Source: Streptomyces sp. LUP30 (GTDB taxonomy: Bacteria > Actinomycetota > Actinomycetes > Streptomycetales > Streptomycetaceae). Taken from it: a stretch of 64,000 nucleotides of DNA. Shown here one piece after another: positions 39,420-48,512 of the stretch (the first letter of the stretch is position 1; each line of letters opens with the position of its first letter). Below the pieces are notes generated by a model. It worked only from the letters and a program-made list of their open reading frames with translations, made no database searches and was not told the origin of the DNA. The DNA is taken from positions 18,919 through 82,918 of the forward strand of contig NZ_MJAJ01000041.1 in NCBI RefSeq assembly GCF_001746365.1, in the 5' to 3' direction. Made by a program: the position numbers and the translations under genes.

Positions 39420-40775
39420 TCAGCTCGCCGCGTAGGTGCGCAGGAACAGGGCCTCGGCCACCGACAGCCGCTCCAGCTCCTGCGGGGAGACGCTCTCGTC
39501 GACCGCGTGGATCTGCGCCTCGGGCTCGCTCAGGCCGATGAGGAGGATCTCCGCCCGCGGGTAGAGCGCGGCGAGGGTGTTGCAGAGCGGGATGGATCCG
39601 CCCTGGCCCGCGTACTGCATCTCCTGCCCGGGGAACGCGACCGCCATCGCCTCGGCCATCGCCGCGTACGCGGGGCTGCTGGTGTCGGCGCTGAACGCCT
39701 GCCCCTGGCCGACCTGTTCGGTGCTCACCCGCGCGCCCCACGGGGTGTGCGCCTCCAGGTGGGCCTGCAGCAGTTTCGTGGCCTCGGCCGCGTCCACGCC
39801 CGGCGGTACCCGCAGGCTGATCAGCGCGCGGGCGCTCGCCTGCACGGAGGGAGTGGCTCCCACGACCGGCGGGCAGTCGATGCCGATGACGGTCACGGCG
39901 GGGCGGGCCCAGATCCGGTCGGCGACCGTGCCGGAACCGATCAGAGCGACGCCGTCCAGGACCTTGGCGTCCTGGCGGAACTGCGCGTCGTCGTACTGCA
40001 GACCCTGCCAGCGGGAGTCGTCGGTGAGACCGTCGACGGTCGTCGAGCCGTCCTCGGCGCGCAGCGAGTCCAGGACGCGGATCAGCGCGCCCAGCGCGTC
40101 GGGCGCGGCCCCGCCGAACTGACCGGAGTGCAGATTGCCCTCCAGGGTATCGATCCGGACCCGCATCATCGTCATGCCGCGCAGCGTGGTCGTGACGGTC
40201 GGCAGGCCCACGCGGAAGTTGCCCGCGTCGCCGATGACGATCGTGTCGGCCGTCAGAAGGTCGGGGTGCTGCTCGGCGTACCGCTCCAGGCCGCCGGTGC
40301 CCTGCTCCTCGGAGCCCTCGACGATCACCTTGACGTTCACCGGGACGCCGCCGTCGGCCTTCAGGGCGCGCAGCGCGAGCAGGTGCATGATCACGCCACC
40401 CTTGCAGTCGGCGCTGCCGCGCCCGTACCAGCGGCCGTCCCGCTCGGTCAGCTCGAAGGGCGGGGTGGTCCAGGCGGCCTCGTCCAGCGGGGGCTGCACG
40501 TCGTAGTGGGCGTAGAGCAGGACGGTCTTCGCGCCGACGGGGCCGGGCAGGTACCCGTAGACCGACTGGGTGCCGTCGGGGGTGTCGAGGACGGCCACGT
40601 CCTGGAAGCCCTCGGCGCGCAGCGCGGCGGTGATCCAGCCGGCGGCCGCCTCGCTCTCGCTCCTGGGGAACTGGTCGAAGTCCGCCACCGACTTGAAGGC
40701 CACCAGTTCGGTGAGCTCCTCCCGCGCCCTGGGCATCAGTGCGGCGACGGTCTCGGCGATCGGATTCGACGACAT
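39420..40775 (-). CDS. M20-family dipeptidase
   Basis: A 451-residue zinc aminopeptidase/dipeptidase of the M20 family. Metal and catalytic residues: LLYAHYDVQPP (His, Asp; about 89-99), WYGRGSADCKGG (Asp; about 118), VEGSEEQGTGGL (Glu-Glu; about 148-159), VIGDAGNFRVG (Asp; about 174) and the C-terminal His in AQIHAVDE. The lid/dimerisation domain is about 190-330. It cleaves short peptides or dipeptides in the cytosol; substrate preference is unknown. The AAGGAGCG upstream supports ATG 40775; no signal peptide is present. It is separated by 201 bases from the divergent flavoprotein gene. Confidence 0.92.
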   Translation of the reverse strand: MSSNPIAETVAALMPRAREELTELVAFKSVADFDQFPRSESEAAAGWITAALRAEGFQDVAVLDTPDGTQSVYGYLPGPVGAKTVLLYAHYDVQPPLDEAAWTTPPFELTERDGRWYGRGSADCKGGVIMHLLALRALKADGGVPVNVKVIVEGSEEQGTGGLERYAEQHPDLLTADTIVIGDAGNFRVGLPTVTTTLRGMTMMRVRIDTLEGNLHSGQFGGAAPDALGALIRVLDSLRAEDGSTTVDGLTDDSRWQGLQYDDAQFRQDAKVLDGVALIGSGTVADRIWARPAVTVIGIDCPPVVGATPSVQASARALISLRVPPGVDAAEATKLLQAHLEAHTPWGARVSTEQVGQGQAFSADTSSPAYAAMAEAMAVAFPGQEMQYAGQGGSIPLCNTLAALYPRAEILLIGLSEPEAQIHAVDESVSPQELERLSVAEALFLRTYAAS

Positions 40776-40976
40776 GGGCACGCTCCTTGTGGGTGCGACG
40801 TTGTACGGGGTGGCACTGGTCCGTTCGAGGGACCGTGCGAGCGTACGCGTTGCCGGGTGGGGGCGCGCACGCCGCCGATCCTGCCACAGCGGACCGTCAT
40901 CGGACCGTGGCGATCTCCGCCGTAGGATGCGGGGGACAGGTGCGGCAAGCAGCTTGATCGGGAGCAGTAGACCATC

Positions 40977-42263
40977 GTGAGCAGCGAGAACTCTTCGGCG
41001 GACGACGAGAACTCTTCGGCGGACGCCCGGCAGGTGTGGGACGTCGTCGTGGTGGGCGCGGGACCCGCGGGGGCTTCGGCCGCCTACGCGGCGGCGGTCA
41101 CCGGGCGGCGCGTGCTGTTGCTGGAGAAGGCGGAGCTGCCCCGCTACAAGACGTGCGGCGGCGGCATCATCGGTCCTTCGCGCGATGCCCTGCCCCCGGG
41201 CTTCGAGCTGCCCTTCCGCGACCGGGTGCACGCGGTGACGTTCTCGAACAACGGGCGCTTCACCCGGACCCGCCGCTCGCGGCAGATGCTGTTCGGGCTG
41301 ATCAACCGGCCCGAGTTCGACCAGCAGCTCGTCGAGCACGCCCAGAAGGCGGGAGCGGAACTGCGCACCGGCGTCACCGTGCAGCGCGTCGAGCAGCACG
41401 GCTCGTCGGTGCCGGACCGGCGCTCGGTGGCGGTGGTCCTGCAGGGCGGCGAGACGCTGCTGGCGCGCGCGGTGGTCGGCGCGGACGGCAGCGCGAGCCG
41501 GATAGGGGCGCACGTCGGCGTGAAGCTCGACCAGGTGGATCTCGGCCTGGAGGCGGAGATCCCGGTGCCGGAGACGGTCGCCGAGGACTGGAAGGGGCGC
41601 GTCCTCATCGACTGGGGGCCGATGCCCGGCAGTTACGGCTGGGTGTTCCCCAAGGGCGACACCCTGACCGTGGGTGTGATCTCCGCGCGCGGGGAGGGCG
41701 CTGCCACCAAGCGGTATCTGGAGGACTTCATCGGGCGGCTCGGCCTCGCCGGGTTCGAGCCGAGCATCTCCTCCGGTCACCTCACCCGATGCCGGGCGGA
41801 CGACTCGCCGCTCTCGCGCGGGCGGGTGCTGGTCTGCGGGGACGCGGCGGGTCTGCTGGAGCCGTGGACCCGCGAGGGCATCTCCTTCGCCCTGCGTTCG
41901 GGCCGGCTCGCCGGCGAGTGGGCGGTCCGCATCTCGGAGGCCCACGACGCGGTCGACACCCGGCGCCAGGCACTGAACTACGCCTTCGCGGTCAAGGCCG
42001 GGCTCGGCGTGGAGATGAGCGTCGGCAAGCGGATGCTCGCCGCGTTCGAGCGCCGCCCCGGGCTGTTCCACGTTGCCCTCACCGGGGTGCGCCCGGCCTG
42101 GAGGGCGTTCACCGACATCACCCGCGGCCGGACCACCCTGGGTGAGCTCGTCCGCTCCCACCCGATGGCCCAGCGGGCGCTGACCGCGATGGACCGGCGG
42201 CAGACGACCGAGCCGACGCCGACGGCGACGGCGACGGCGGGAGAGGGCGAGGACGAGTCCTGA
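40977..42263 (+). CDS. Geranylgeranyl-reductase-family flavoprotein
   Basis: A 428-residue FAD-dependent oxidoreductase of the geranylgeranyl reductase family, whose members saturate isoprenoid chains of quinones, lipids or carotenoids. Motifs: VVVGAGPAGASAAYAA (about 23-38), PRYKTCGGGI (about 54-63, active-site Cys region), and VCGDAAGLLEPWTREGISFA (about 282-301). The first 18 residues are an acidic Ser/Asn repeat, encoded by two copies of a 21-bp unit. The C-terminus ends in a TPTATATA low-complexity tail. GTG 40977 is preceded by GGGAGC. With the menaquinone pathway genes absent here, the lipid substrate is uncertain. Confidence 0.85.
   Translation: MSSENSSADDENSSADARQVWDVVVVGAGPAGASAAYAAAVTGRRVLLLEKAELPRYKTCGGGIIGPSRDALPPGFELPFRDRVHAVTFSNNGRFTRTRRSRQMLFGLINRPEFDQQLVEHAQKAGAELRTGVTVQRVEQHGSSVPDRRSVAVVLQGGETLLARAVVGADGSASRIGAHVGVKLDQVDLGLEAEIPVPETVAEDWKGRVLIDWGPMPGSYGWVFPKGDTLTVGVISARGEGAATKRYLEDFIGRLGLAGFEPSISSGHLTRCRADDSPLSRGRVLVCGDAAGLLEPWTREGISFALRSGRLAGEWAVRISEAHDAVDTRRQALNYAFAVKAGLGVEMSVGKRMLAAFERRPGLFHVALTGVRPAWRAFTDITRGRTTLGELVRSHPMAQRALTAMDRRQTTEPTPTATATAGEGEDES
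40986..41025 (+). repeat. 21-bp tandem duplication at gene start
   Basis: GAGAACTCTTCGGCGGACG occurs at 40986-41004 and again at 41007-41025 (period 21 = seven codons), encoding ENSSADD/ENSSADA in the N-terminus of the reductase. Confidence 0.9.
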
Positions 42264-42574
42264 AGCCGGCGGCCCCGCCCGACGTCCCCGGCAGACGGGG
42301 GACGAGGAGCGGCAGGGGAGCCCGATGCCGGTGCCGCTGAGCAGGTCGCAACCGAGGTCGGTGCCGGTGCCGGTGCTGGTCCCAGGATCGGGCTCGGCAT
42401 CGGGGTCGGCGTCGGCGGCCGGGGGTCGGCTGAGGACCGTCCGCCCGTCTCCTCCTCGGGGGGCGTGTGGCCCGCCGCGGACGTCCACCGTCCACGCCTA
42501 CTTCCAGGGGAGTACGGCCGCTCACCTCGCCCGGCGGACGTCCGCGCCGGCCCGGCGCGTCTAGCGTGGCGGAC

Positions 42575-43822
42575 ATGGACGAAGAGCGGGTGCGCGGGCC
42601 GGGCGGCCCGCGGCGGTGGTGGCGGCGGCGCGGGCCGACGCCGTGGCTGCGCCCCTGGAAGGGCCGAGAGGGCGCGGAGCCGGACGCGGGGCGTCTGCCC
42701 TGGCGCTCCACCGCGCTGATCACCGTGTTCGTGTTCGCCGGCTCCGCCTTCGCCGCCCATGCGCAGGACGGCGAGCGGGCCTCGCCCGATCTCTTCGCGA
42801 GGGCCCTGCTGCTCGTCGCCTCCGGGCTGTTGCTGTGGCGGCTTCGGCGACCTGTGGCGGTCGTGTTCGGCACGGCCGCCGCGGTGGCGGTCTATCTGGG
42901 CGCGGGTTACCCGTACGGGCCGGTCTTCCTCACCGTGGCGGTGGCGTGCTGCTCCGCCGTCGTCGCGGGGCGCCGCCGGGCCGCCTGGACGGCCCTGGGC
43001 ATGCTGTGGGCCGTCCATCTGCTGGTGGCGCACTGGCTGTACCGGTGGCTGCCGCCGGCCGGGGACCATCCGGCCCCCTTGGGGCAGGAGATCGTGGTCG
43101 CCGGATGGGTCGTGGCGATCGTGGCGATCGCGGAGCTGGCCCGGATCCGCCGGGAGCAGTGGGCCCGGGAGCGGGCCGAACGCGCTCAGGCGGCCCGGCG
43201 GCGCGCAGGCGAGGAACGGCTGCGCATCGCCCGCGAACTGCACGACGTCCTCGCCCACAGCCTCTCGGTCATCAATGTGCAGGCGGGCGTGGGCCTCGCC
43301 CTCCTCGACTCCGACCCGGAACAGGCGCGCACGGCGCTCACCACCATCAGGTCCGCCAGCAAGGAGGCGCTGGGCGAGGTGCGCCAGGTGCTGGACTCCC
43401 TGCGCACCCCGGGCGACGCGCCGCGTGCTCCCGCCCCCGGCCTGGACCGGCTGCCGGAGCTGGTGGAACAGGCTGGGCGCGCCGGTCTCACGGTCGACGT
43501 GGCCGGCCGGGCGCCCCGGCTGCCGCCCCACACCGACCTCGCCGCGTTCCGGATCGTCCAGGAGGCTCTCACCAACGTCGTCCGGCACTCGGGCTCACGT
43601 CACGCGCGCGTGCGGCTCGACGACAGCGGCGCGACGCTCCGGATCCGGGTCGACGACGACGGACCCGCGACCGGTGCGGAGGCGGGCGGCAGCGGCAACG
43701 GTCTCGCCGGAATGCGGGAGCGGGCCGCGGCGCTCGGTGGCACGATCGAGGCGGGACAGCGGCCCGACGGCGGCTTCCGCGTCCTTGCCGTGCTCCCGAC
43801 GAGGACCGGAGTCGACCAGTGA
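42575..43822 (+). CDS. Sensor histidine kinase (NarL/DesK type)
   Basis: A 415-residue membrane sensor kinase of the HisKA_3 type. The N-terminus has a basic stretch (RRWWRRRGP, residues 14-22) and about five predicted membrane helices (about 48-185) with only short periplasmic loops, so it may sense the membrane state or a small molecule. The H-box is IARELHDVLAHSLSVIN (about 226-242, His233 region), followed by the ATPase domain with the N-box QEALTNVVRHSG (about 329) and the G-box GSGNGLAGMRERAAAL (about 371). ATG 42575 is chosen as the first start before the conserved part; GTG/ATG alternatives exist upstream. It overlaps the response regulator gene. Confidence 0.88.
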   Translation: MDEERVRGPGGPRRWWRRRGPTPWLRPWKGREGAEPDAGRLPWRSTALITVFVFAGSAFAAHAQDGERASPDLFARALLLVASGLLLWRLRRPVAVVFGTAAAVAVYLGAGYPYGPVFLTVAVACCSAVVAGRRRAAWTALGMLWAVHLLVAHWLYRWLPPAGDHPAPLGQEIVVAGWVVAIVAIAELARIRREQWARERAERAQAARRRAGEERLRIARELHDVLAHSLSVINVQAGVGLALLDSDPEQARTALTTIRSASKEALGEVRQVLDSLRTPGDAPRAPAPGLDRLPELVEQAGRAGLTVDVAGRAPRLPPHTDLAAFRIVQEALTNVVRHSGSRHARVRLDDSGATLRIRVDDDGPATGAEAGGSGNGLAGMRERAAALGGTIEAGQRPDGGFRVLAVLPTRTGVDQ

Positions 43823-43836
43823 GCGAGGGAGGAGCC

Positions 43837-44502
43837 GTGATCCGCGTACTGCTCGCCGACGACCAGTCGTTGGTCCGGGCGGGGTTCCGGGCGCTGCTCG
43901 ACGCGCAGCCGGACATCGAGGTGGCCGGCGAGGCAGCCGACGGGGCGCAAGCGGTGCGGGCGGTGCGGGAACTGCGGCCCGACGTCGTGCTGATGGACAT
44001 CCGGATGCCGTTGCTCGACGGGCTCGCCGCGACCCGCAGGATCACCGAGGACGAGGCGCTCGCCCAAATCAGGGTGGTCATGCTCACCACCTTCGAGCTG
44101 GACGAGTACGTCTTCGAGGCGATCCGCTCGGGCGCATCCGGCTTTCTCGTCAAGGACACCGAACCCGACGAACTCCTGCGTGCCGTACGGGCGGTGGTCG
44201 CCGGAGACGCGCTCCTCTCGCCGGGAGTGACGCGCAGGCTCATCGCCGAGTTCGCCGCCCGCTCCAAGGAGCCGGCCACCGCCGACGCGCTGGCCCGGCT
44301 CACCGAGCGGGAGCGGGAGGTGATGGCGCTGGTCGGGATCGGCCTCTCCAACGAGGAGATCGCCCGCCGCCTGGTCGTGAGCCCGCTCACCGCGAAGACC
44401 CATGTCAGCCGCACGATGGTGAAGCTGGGCGCGCGGGACCGGGCTCAACTCGTGGTCCTGGCCTACGAGTCGGGGCTGGTCCGGCCGGGCTGGCTGGGCT
44501 GA
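43837..44502 (+). CDS. NarL/LuxR-type response regulator
   Basis: A 221-residue response regulator. The receiver domain has the acidic pair LLADDQSL (residues 5-12), the phosphorylated Asp in VVLMDIRMP (about 53), and Thr/Lys at MLTTFE and LVKDTE. The C-terminal LuxR HTH contains LTEREREVMALVGIGLSNEEIA and LVVSPLTAKTHVSRTMVKL (given in parts). GTG 43837, four bases after GGAGG, is preferred; GTG 43819 (overlapping the kinase stop) is the coupling alternative that adds six residues. Its cognate kinase is the upstream gene. Confidence 0.9.
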   Translation: MIRVLLADDQSLVRAGFRALLDAQPDIEVAGEAADGAQAVRAVRELRPDVVLMDIRMPLLDGLAATRRITEDEALAQIRVVMLTTFELDEYVFEAIRSGASGFLVKDTEPDELLRAVRAVVAGDALLSPGVTRRLIAEFAARSKEPATADALARLTEREREVMALVGIGLSNEEIARRLVVSPLTAKTHVSRTMVKLGARDRAQLVVLAYESGLVRPGWLG

Positions 44503-44750
44503 GCGTCCCGGCGGAAGCGGACCAGCACGGACACCACCCGGACCAGGAAGACCAGGGGAGCGAGCGCCAGACCGGTGCGCAGCGACAACTTCTCCACCGT
44601 GGGCGGCAGTTCGAACAGCAGCGCCGGTCCGGCCGCCGCGCCGAACAGCACCGCCGCCGCGAACGCCGCGCTGAACAGCGCGTATCCGATCTCGACGGTG
44701 ATCGCGTCCCGCTCGGCCTGCGATCGCCGCCGCTGCCCGTAACCGCTCAT
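44463..44750 (-). CDS. DUF6332 family membrane protein
   Basis: A 95-residue protein with two predicted helices (about 22-45 and 60-80) and a basic N-terminus (RRRSQAERDAITVEIGYALFSAAF), matching the DUF6332 pattern; the function is unknown. Its 3' end overlaps the convergent response regulator gene by 40 bases. No clear Shine-Dalgarno sequence precedes ATG 44750. A strong hairpin upstream (44767-44807) separates it from the MFS gene. Confidence 0.7.
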   Translation of the reverse strand: MSGYGQRRRSQAERDAITVEIGYALFSAAFAAAVLFGAAAGPALLFELPPTVEKLSLRTGLALAPLVFLVRVVSVLVRFRRDAQPSQPGRTSPDS

Positions 44751-44766
44751 GGGGCGAGTGTCACAG

Positions 44767-44807
44767 GTGTGCGCCCGGCGGGCCAGTCCGGCCCGCCGGG
44801 CGCACAC
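44767..44807. terminator. Strong terminator hairpin after MFS gene
   Basis: A perfect 18-bp stem (GTGTGCGCCCGGCGGGCC, 44767-44784, with its complement at 44790-44807) and a 5-base loop. On the minus strand it follows the MFS stop (44825) and lies before the DUF6332 start. Confidence 0.9.
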
Positions 44808-44824
44808 GCGTCCGCGATCCCGCC

Positions 44825-46390
44825 CTACTCGCGGGCCCCGACGGTCTCCGTCTCGATGCCGGTCTCGGTCGTCACCGTCCCGGCCGCCGCCTCGATGTCC
44901 GTCCGCGGGTCCGTCCGCGCGACCGTCCTCGTCCGCGGCGCGGTGGACCTGGCGACCACGACCGAGCCGGGGGCGCGGCGGGAGCGCAGGCCGGGGAGGG
45001 TGATGAGCAGGCCCGCTGCGGCGATGACCGTCACGACCGTCAGTCCGGGCCGGTAGCTGTCGAGAACGGCCTGCGGAGTGGGGTCGGCGGGGGCGCCGGC
45101 GGTCACCACGGCCGTGACGACCGCGAGGAAGATCGCGCCGCCCACCTGCACCGACGTGTTCAGCAGGCCGGAGACCATGCCCTGCTCGTGGTTTGCGACT
45201 CCGTTGGTGGCCTGGATGTTGAGGGAGGGGAAGACCAGCGCGCAGGCCGCGCCGATCAGCAGCATCGAGGGCAGGATGACGGAGGCGTAGACCGGGTCGA
45301 GATCGACGCGCAGGAACAGGGCGTACCCGGCGACCATGAAGGCGAAGCCCGCGGCGATCAGCCGAGGAGTGCCGAACCGGTCCACGATCGAGCCGACCTT
45401 GGTCGAGGAGACCGCCACCAGCGCGCCGGCCGGCAGGAACGCGAGCGCCGTGTGCAGCGCCGACCAGCCGAGCAGTGTCTGCATGTACAGGGTGGCCAGG
45501 AACTGGAACCCGACGTAGGAGCCGAAGAACGCCATGGCGCCGAGCTGGGCGCGGACCTGACTGCCGGAGCGCAGCACTGCGAGCCGGATCAGCGGGCCCG
45601 CCGAGCGGCGCTCGACCGAGACGAAGACGGTCAGCAGCACGGCGACGGCGAGGAAGGAGAGCAGGGTGCGGGCGGACGTCCAGCCGGACTGCGGGGCCTG
45701 GACCACGGTGTAGACCAGCAGCAGCATGGACGCCGTGCCGAGGACGGCGCCGGGGATGTCGTAGCCGTCGTGGTCCTTCTCCCGTTCGCTGCGCGGCAGC
45801 AGTCTGAGGCCCGCGGCCAGCGCGATCAGGGCGATCGGCGCGGGCAGCAGCATGGTCAGCCGCCAACTCGCCTCGGTGAGCAGGCCGGAGAGGACCAGCC
45901 CCATCGAGAAGCCGGTGGCGGCGCAGGTGGTGTAGATGGAGAGGGCGCGGTTGCGCAGGGGGCCCTCCGGGAACGTCGTGGTGATGATCGACAGACCGGC
46001 CGGGGCCGTGAAGGCCGCGCTCAGACCCTTGATGAAGCGGCTGGCGATCAGCAGCGGGCCCGAGTCGACGAGGCCGCCGAGCAGGGAGGCCAGCGCGAAG
46101 ACGCCGAGGGCGACCAGGAAGACCTGGCGGCGGCCGAGCAGGTCGGCCGTGCGGCCGCCGAGGAGGAGCAGGCCGCCGTAGCCCAGGATGTAGCCGCTGA
46201 CGATCCACTGCAGGGTCGAGGTGGAGAGTCCGAGGTCGGAGCCGATGGACGGCAGGGCGACGCCGACCATGGACACATCGAGCGCGTCCAGGAACATCGC
46301 GGCGCACAGCACCAGCAGGGTGCCCCACAGGCGGGCGTTCCAGCGGCCCTCGGGGAGAGGGGGCGCGGAGGTGGGGAGCGGAGAGGTCAT
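44825..46390 (-). CDS. MFS drug transporter (DHA2-like)
   Basis: A 521-residue proton-driven exporter of the major facilitator superfamily with about 14 predicted helices. Signatures: FLDALDVSMVGVALPSIGSDLGLS in helix 1 (given as landmark, DALDVSMVGVALP), the loop motif GRTADLLGRRQVFL (about 78-91), and PAGLSIITTTFPEGPLRNRA (about 129). The last ~40 residues are a hydrophilic, Thr/Glu-rich tail. Exporters of this family next to a MarR regulator usually handle toxic or antibiotic compounds; the substrate is unknown. It is divergent from the MarR gene. Confidence 0.9.
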   Translation of the reverse strand: MTSPLPTSAPPLPEGRWNARLWGTLLVLCAAMFLDALDVSMVGVALPSIGSDLGLSTSTLQWIVSGYILGYGGLLLLGGRTADLLGRRQVFLVALGVFALASLLGGLVDSGPLLIASRFIKGLSAAFTAPAGLSIITTTFPEGPLRNRALSIYTTCAATGFSMGLVLSGLLTEASWRLTMLLPAPIALIALAAGLRLLPRSEREKDHDGYDIPGAVLGTASMLLLVYTVVQAPQSGWTSARTLLSFLAVAVLLTVFVSVERRSAGPLIRLAVLRSGSQVRAQLGAMAFFGSYVGFQFLATLYMQTLLGWSALHTALAFLPAGALVAVSSTKVGSIVDRFGTPRLIAAGFAFMVAGYALFLRVDLDPVYASVILPSMLLIGAACALVFPSLNIQATNGVANHEQGMVSGLLNTSVQVGGAIFLAVVTAVVTAGAPADPTPQAVLDSYRPGLTVVTVIAAAGLLITLPGLRSRRAPGSVVVARSTAPRTRTVARTDPRTDIEAAAGTVTTETGIETETVGARE

Positions 46391-46411
46391 GGCGAAGACA
46401 CTACATGCACA

Positions 46412-46424
46412 TGCATCGAATGCA
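46412..46424. promoter_or_regulatory. MarR operator between MFS and MarR genes
   Basis: TGCAT-CGA-ATGCA is a perfect palindrome (46412-46424); a further dyad AATTC...GAATT lies at about 46434-46453. The divergent region is A+T-rich relative to its surroundings. On the plus strand TACGGT (46464-46469) could act as -10 for the MarR gene, placing the start near its ATG at 46477. Confidence 0.55.
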
Positions 46425-46476
46425 AGGGCATTTAATTCTGCTGCAATGAATTCGGTTCTCTGCTACGGTGCGCCCC

Positions 46477-46881
46477 ATGGCGGGGACGAGAGGCGGGGCC
46501 GGGGACGAACAGGCGCTCGTGGAGCAGTGGCGGGACATGCTGGCCCTGCACGCGCGCACCCAGTGTGAACTCGACCGTGCGCTGCACCGACACGGCCTGT
46601 GCGCAAGCGACTTCGAGGTGCTGGACGTTCTCGCCGGGTCGCCCGCACCGGACGGCTCGTGCGCCTACCGCGTCCAGGAGATCGCCGAGCGGGTCCACCT
46701 CAGTCAGAGCGCGCTGTCGCGGCTCGTCGCCCGTCTGGAGAAGGACGGCCTGGTCGAGCGCGGCCTGTGCGCCGAGGACCGCCGGGGGGTCCGGGTCGCG
46801 TTGACGGCGAAGGGCCGCACGCTGCACGCCGACGTGAGGCCCGTGCAGCGCGCGGTGTTGACCCGCATGCTCGCCGACTGA
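46477..46881 (+). CDS. MarR-family regulator of MFS pump
   Basis: A 134-residue MarR-type regulator. Helices include ELDRALHRHGLCASDFEVLDVLAGSP (landmarks), the HTH VQEIAERVHLSQSALSRLVARLEKDGLVERG (given in pieces: VHLSQSALSRLV) and the wing AEDRRGVRVALT. ATG 46477 fits a leaderless transcript from the TACGGT promoter; GTG 46468 would overlap that -10. It lies 9 codons from the operator region and is divergent from the pump, a typical autoregulated pair. Confidence 0.85.
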   Translation: MAGTRGGAGDEQALVEQWRDMLALHARTQCELDRALHRHGLCASDFEVLDVLAGSPAPDGSCAYRVQEIAERVHLSQSALSRLVARLEKDGLVERGLCAEDRRGVRVALTAKGRTLHADVRPVQRAVLTRMLAD

Positions 46882-46894
46882 CCACAGCGGCAGG

Positions 46895-47641
46895 TCAGTT
46901 CACGCCGGACGCGTCCCGCCACAGCGTCGCGAGCGAGGCGTCGCCGGACACGGCGGGCAGCGGCAGCCGGTTCCACAGCGACAGATAGAGCGTCGCCGCC
47001 GGACCCGACACCTCGCAGTCCGCCGCCCCTTCGGAGCCGCGTTCCGTCACCGGCGGTTCGGCCGACAGACGCACGGTCCACACCGCGTCGGACGTGTCGG
47101 TCGCCCGCACCCTCAACACCGCTGGCTCCTCCGTGCGCACCCTGCTCTTGGCGCGCGCGTGGAACCCGCGCAGCAGTTCGTCGATCCCGTCCGCCGCGAA
47201 GCCGGCGTCCATGTCCCTGGCGACCTCCTGGAGATCGCGGCCGCGGGCCGCGTCGGCGTCCACGCGATGCACCGCCGTCTCATGGGCCTGCCGCCGGGCC
47301 CAGAACGCGAGCGGCGACGGGGCGGGCAGAAAATGCCAGCACGCCAGGTCGGGGGACGCGTCGGACAGGGTGCCGACCAGCCGCAGGTGCCCCTCACGGA
47401 ACCAGTCCAGGAGCGGTTCGCCGTCGAGGTCCGGCGGTTCGCCGAAGGGAAGGTACGAGGTGTGACCCCCGGCGACGAACGAGGTCGCCCAGCGATGCAC
47501 CGTGCCCGTGTGCCGCAGCAGCTCCCTCACCTGCCACTCCGGGCAGGTCGGTACCTTCGCGTCGGGGCCGGCCTGCGCAGCCGCGGCGGCCAGCGAGCGG
47601 CCCTCCCGGTCCAGGACGCGGATGAACTCGGCAGTCTCCAT
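46895..47641 (-). CDS. MDMPI/maleylpyruvate-isomerase-fold protein
   Basis: A 248-residue protein of the mycothiol-dependent maleylpyruvate isomerase (DinB-like) superfamily. The N-terminal helical domain has VPTCPEWQVRELLRHTGTVHRWA (about 30-52), with His in HTGTVHRW, and QAHETAVHRVDA (His-Glu-His-type metal ligands about 118-129). The C-terminal SCP2-like domain extends from about 165, containing GPAATLYLSLWNRLPL. Related proteins use mycothiol; the partner is unknown here. It converges on the MarR gene. Confidence 0.85.
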   Translation of the reverse strand: METAEFIRVLDREGRSLAAAAAQAGPDAKVPTCPEWQVRELLRHTGTVHRWATSFVAGGHTSYLPFGEPPDLDGEPLLDWFREGHLRLVGTLSDASPDLACWHFLPAPSPLAFWARRQAHETAVHRVDADAARGRDLQEVARDMDAGFAADGIDELLRGFHARAKSRVRTEEPAVLRVRATDTSDAVWTVRLSAEPPVTERGSEGAADCEVSGPAATLYLSLWNRLPLPAVSGDASLATLWRDASGVN

Positions 47642-47834
47642 GGGGGGAGTCTGCCGGATGGAGCGCGATCACGAGGAGGAATATCCGGCGCGCGGCCGAC
47701 CGCCGCCCGGGTGCGCCCACGAACGGCACGGCCGTCGCCCGGCGGGACGGCCTCACCGTCGACGCCCCGCGCCGAAGACCGTCCGCAATCGACTGAGCGG
47801 CCGCGCCCCGCGGCGGCGGTGGGATCATCGGGGG

Positions 47835-48422
47835 ATGCGGATGAGCGGACCACGGTTGCGGGCCTGGGCGGGAGCGGTCCTGGCGACGGGCCTCGTGGCG
47901 GCGTGCGGCGGGCCGGAAGGGGGCGCCGGAAGAGCGCCGTCCACCGCGACGGGGGCTCGGGTCTCCCCGCGCCCCGCTCCGGCCCCCCGGTTCGACGCGG
48001 AGGCCGGACTGTCCGACGGCCGGCGCGTGGGCGTGGTCTACCTCGCCGGCCGCGGACTCGCGGAGCGGCACCGGGAGGCTTCGGGGGAGTGGAGCGCGCC
48101 GCACATGGTGTACACGACCAGGACGGACCGGTGTCACAGCGCCACGCTGAAGGCCTTCGGCGACACGGTCGCCGTCATCGCGGACTGGGGCGACTACTGC
48201 TACGACGGTGAGCCGCCCACGGAGTCGCTCGCCGCGGTCGGCACGGACGACCTCACCCGGTGGGACACGAAACTCACCGAGGACTTCGACGGCTGGACGA
48301 AGGTCGCCGCCACGGGCGACCCGCGGGGCCTCGTGTTCACCAGGGGTTCCACCGAGTCGTCCACGCGGCTTCGGTGGAGCCGTGCCGACGGGTTCGCGGA
48401 GGTGGCGGAGATTCTGCGCTGA
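47835..48422 (+). CDS. Predicted lipoprotein
   Basis: A 195-residue secreted lipoprotein: signal peptide with lipobox LVAACGGPE (Cys about residue 24), then a Pro/Arg-rich spacer (residues 30-53) and a beta-rich domain with repeated WD/WT-type motifs (VIADWGDYC, LTRWDTKLTEDFDGW, LRWSRADGF), reminiscent of a small beta-propeller-like or sandwich fold. ATGs at 47835 and 47841 are both possible; the purine-rich GGGGG sits before them. I do not recognise the family. Function unknown. Confidence 0.7.
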   Translation: MRMSGPRLRAWAGAVLATGLVAACGGPEGGAGRAPSTATGARVSPRPAPAPRFDAEAGLSDGRRVGVVYLAGRGLAERHREASGEWSAPHMVYTTRTDRCHSATLKAFGDTVAVIADWGDYCYDGEPPTESLAAVGTDDLTRWDTKLTEDFDGWTKVAATGDPRGLVFTRGSTESSTRLRWSRADGFAEVAEILR

Positions 48423-48512
48423 TCTCGGTGTATCTCCGGCATGCGCCGGTGCGACCACTAGGATTTCGCGACGCGTCGGAAGTCTCAGCCGCGACTCGGG
48501 GGAGCCGAACTC

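Noticed and set aside
40977..42263. Terpenoid or carotenoid gene cluster around the geranylgeranyl-reductase-like gene
   Set aside because: No prenyl synthase, cyclase or other pathway gene is adjacent; the neighbours are a peptidase and a two-component system.
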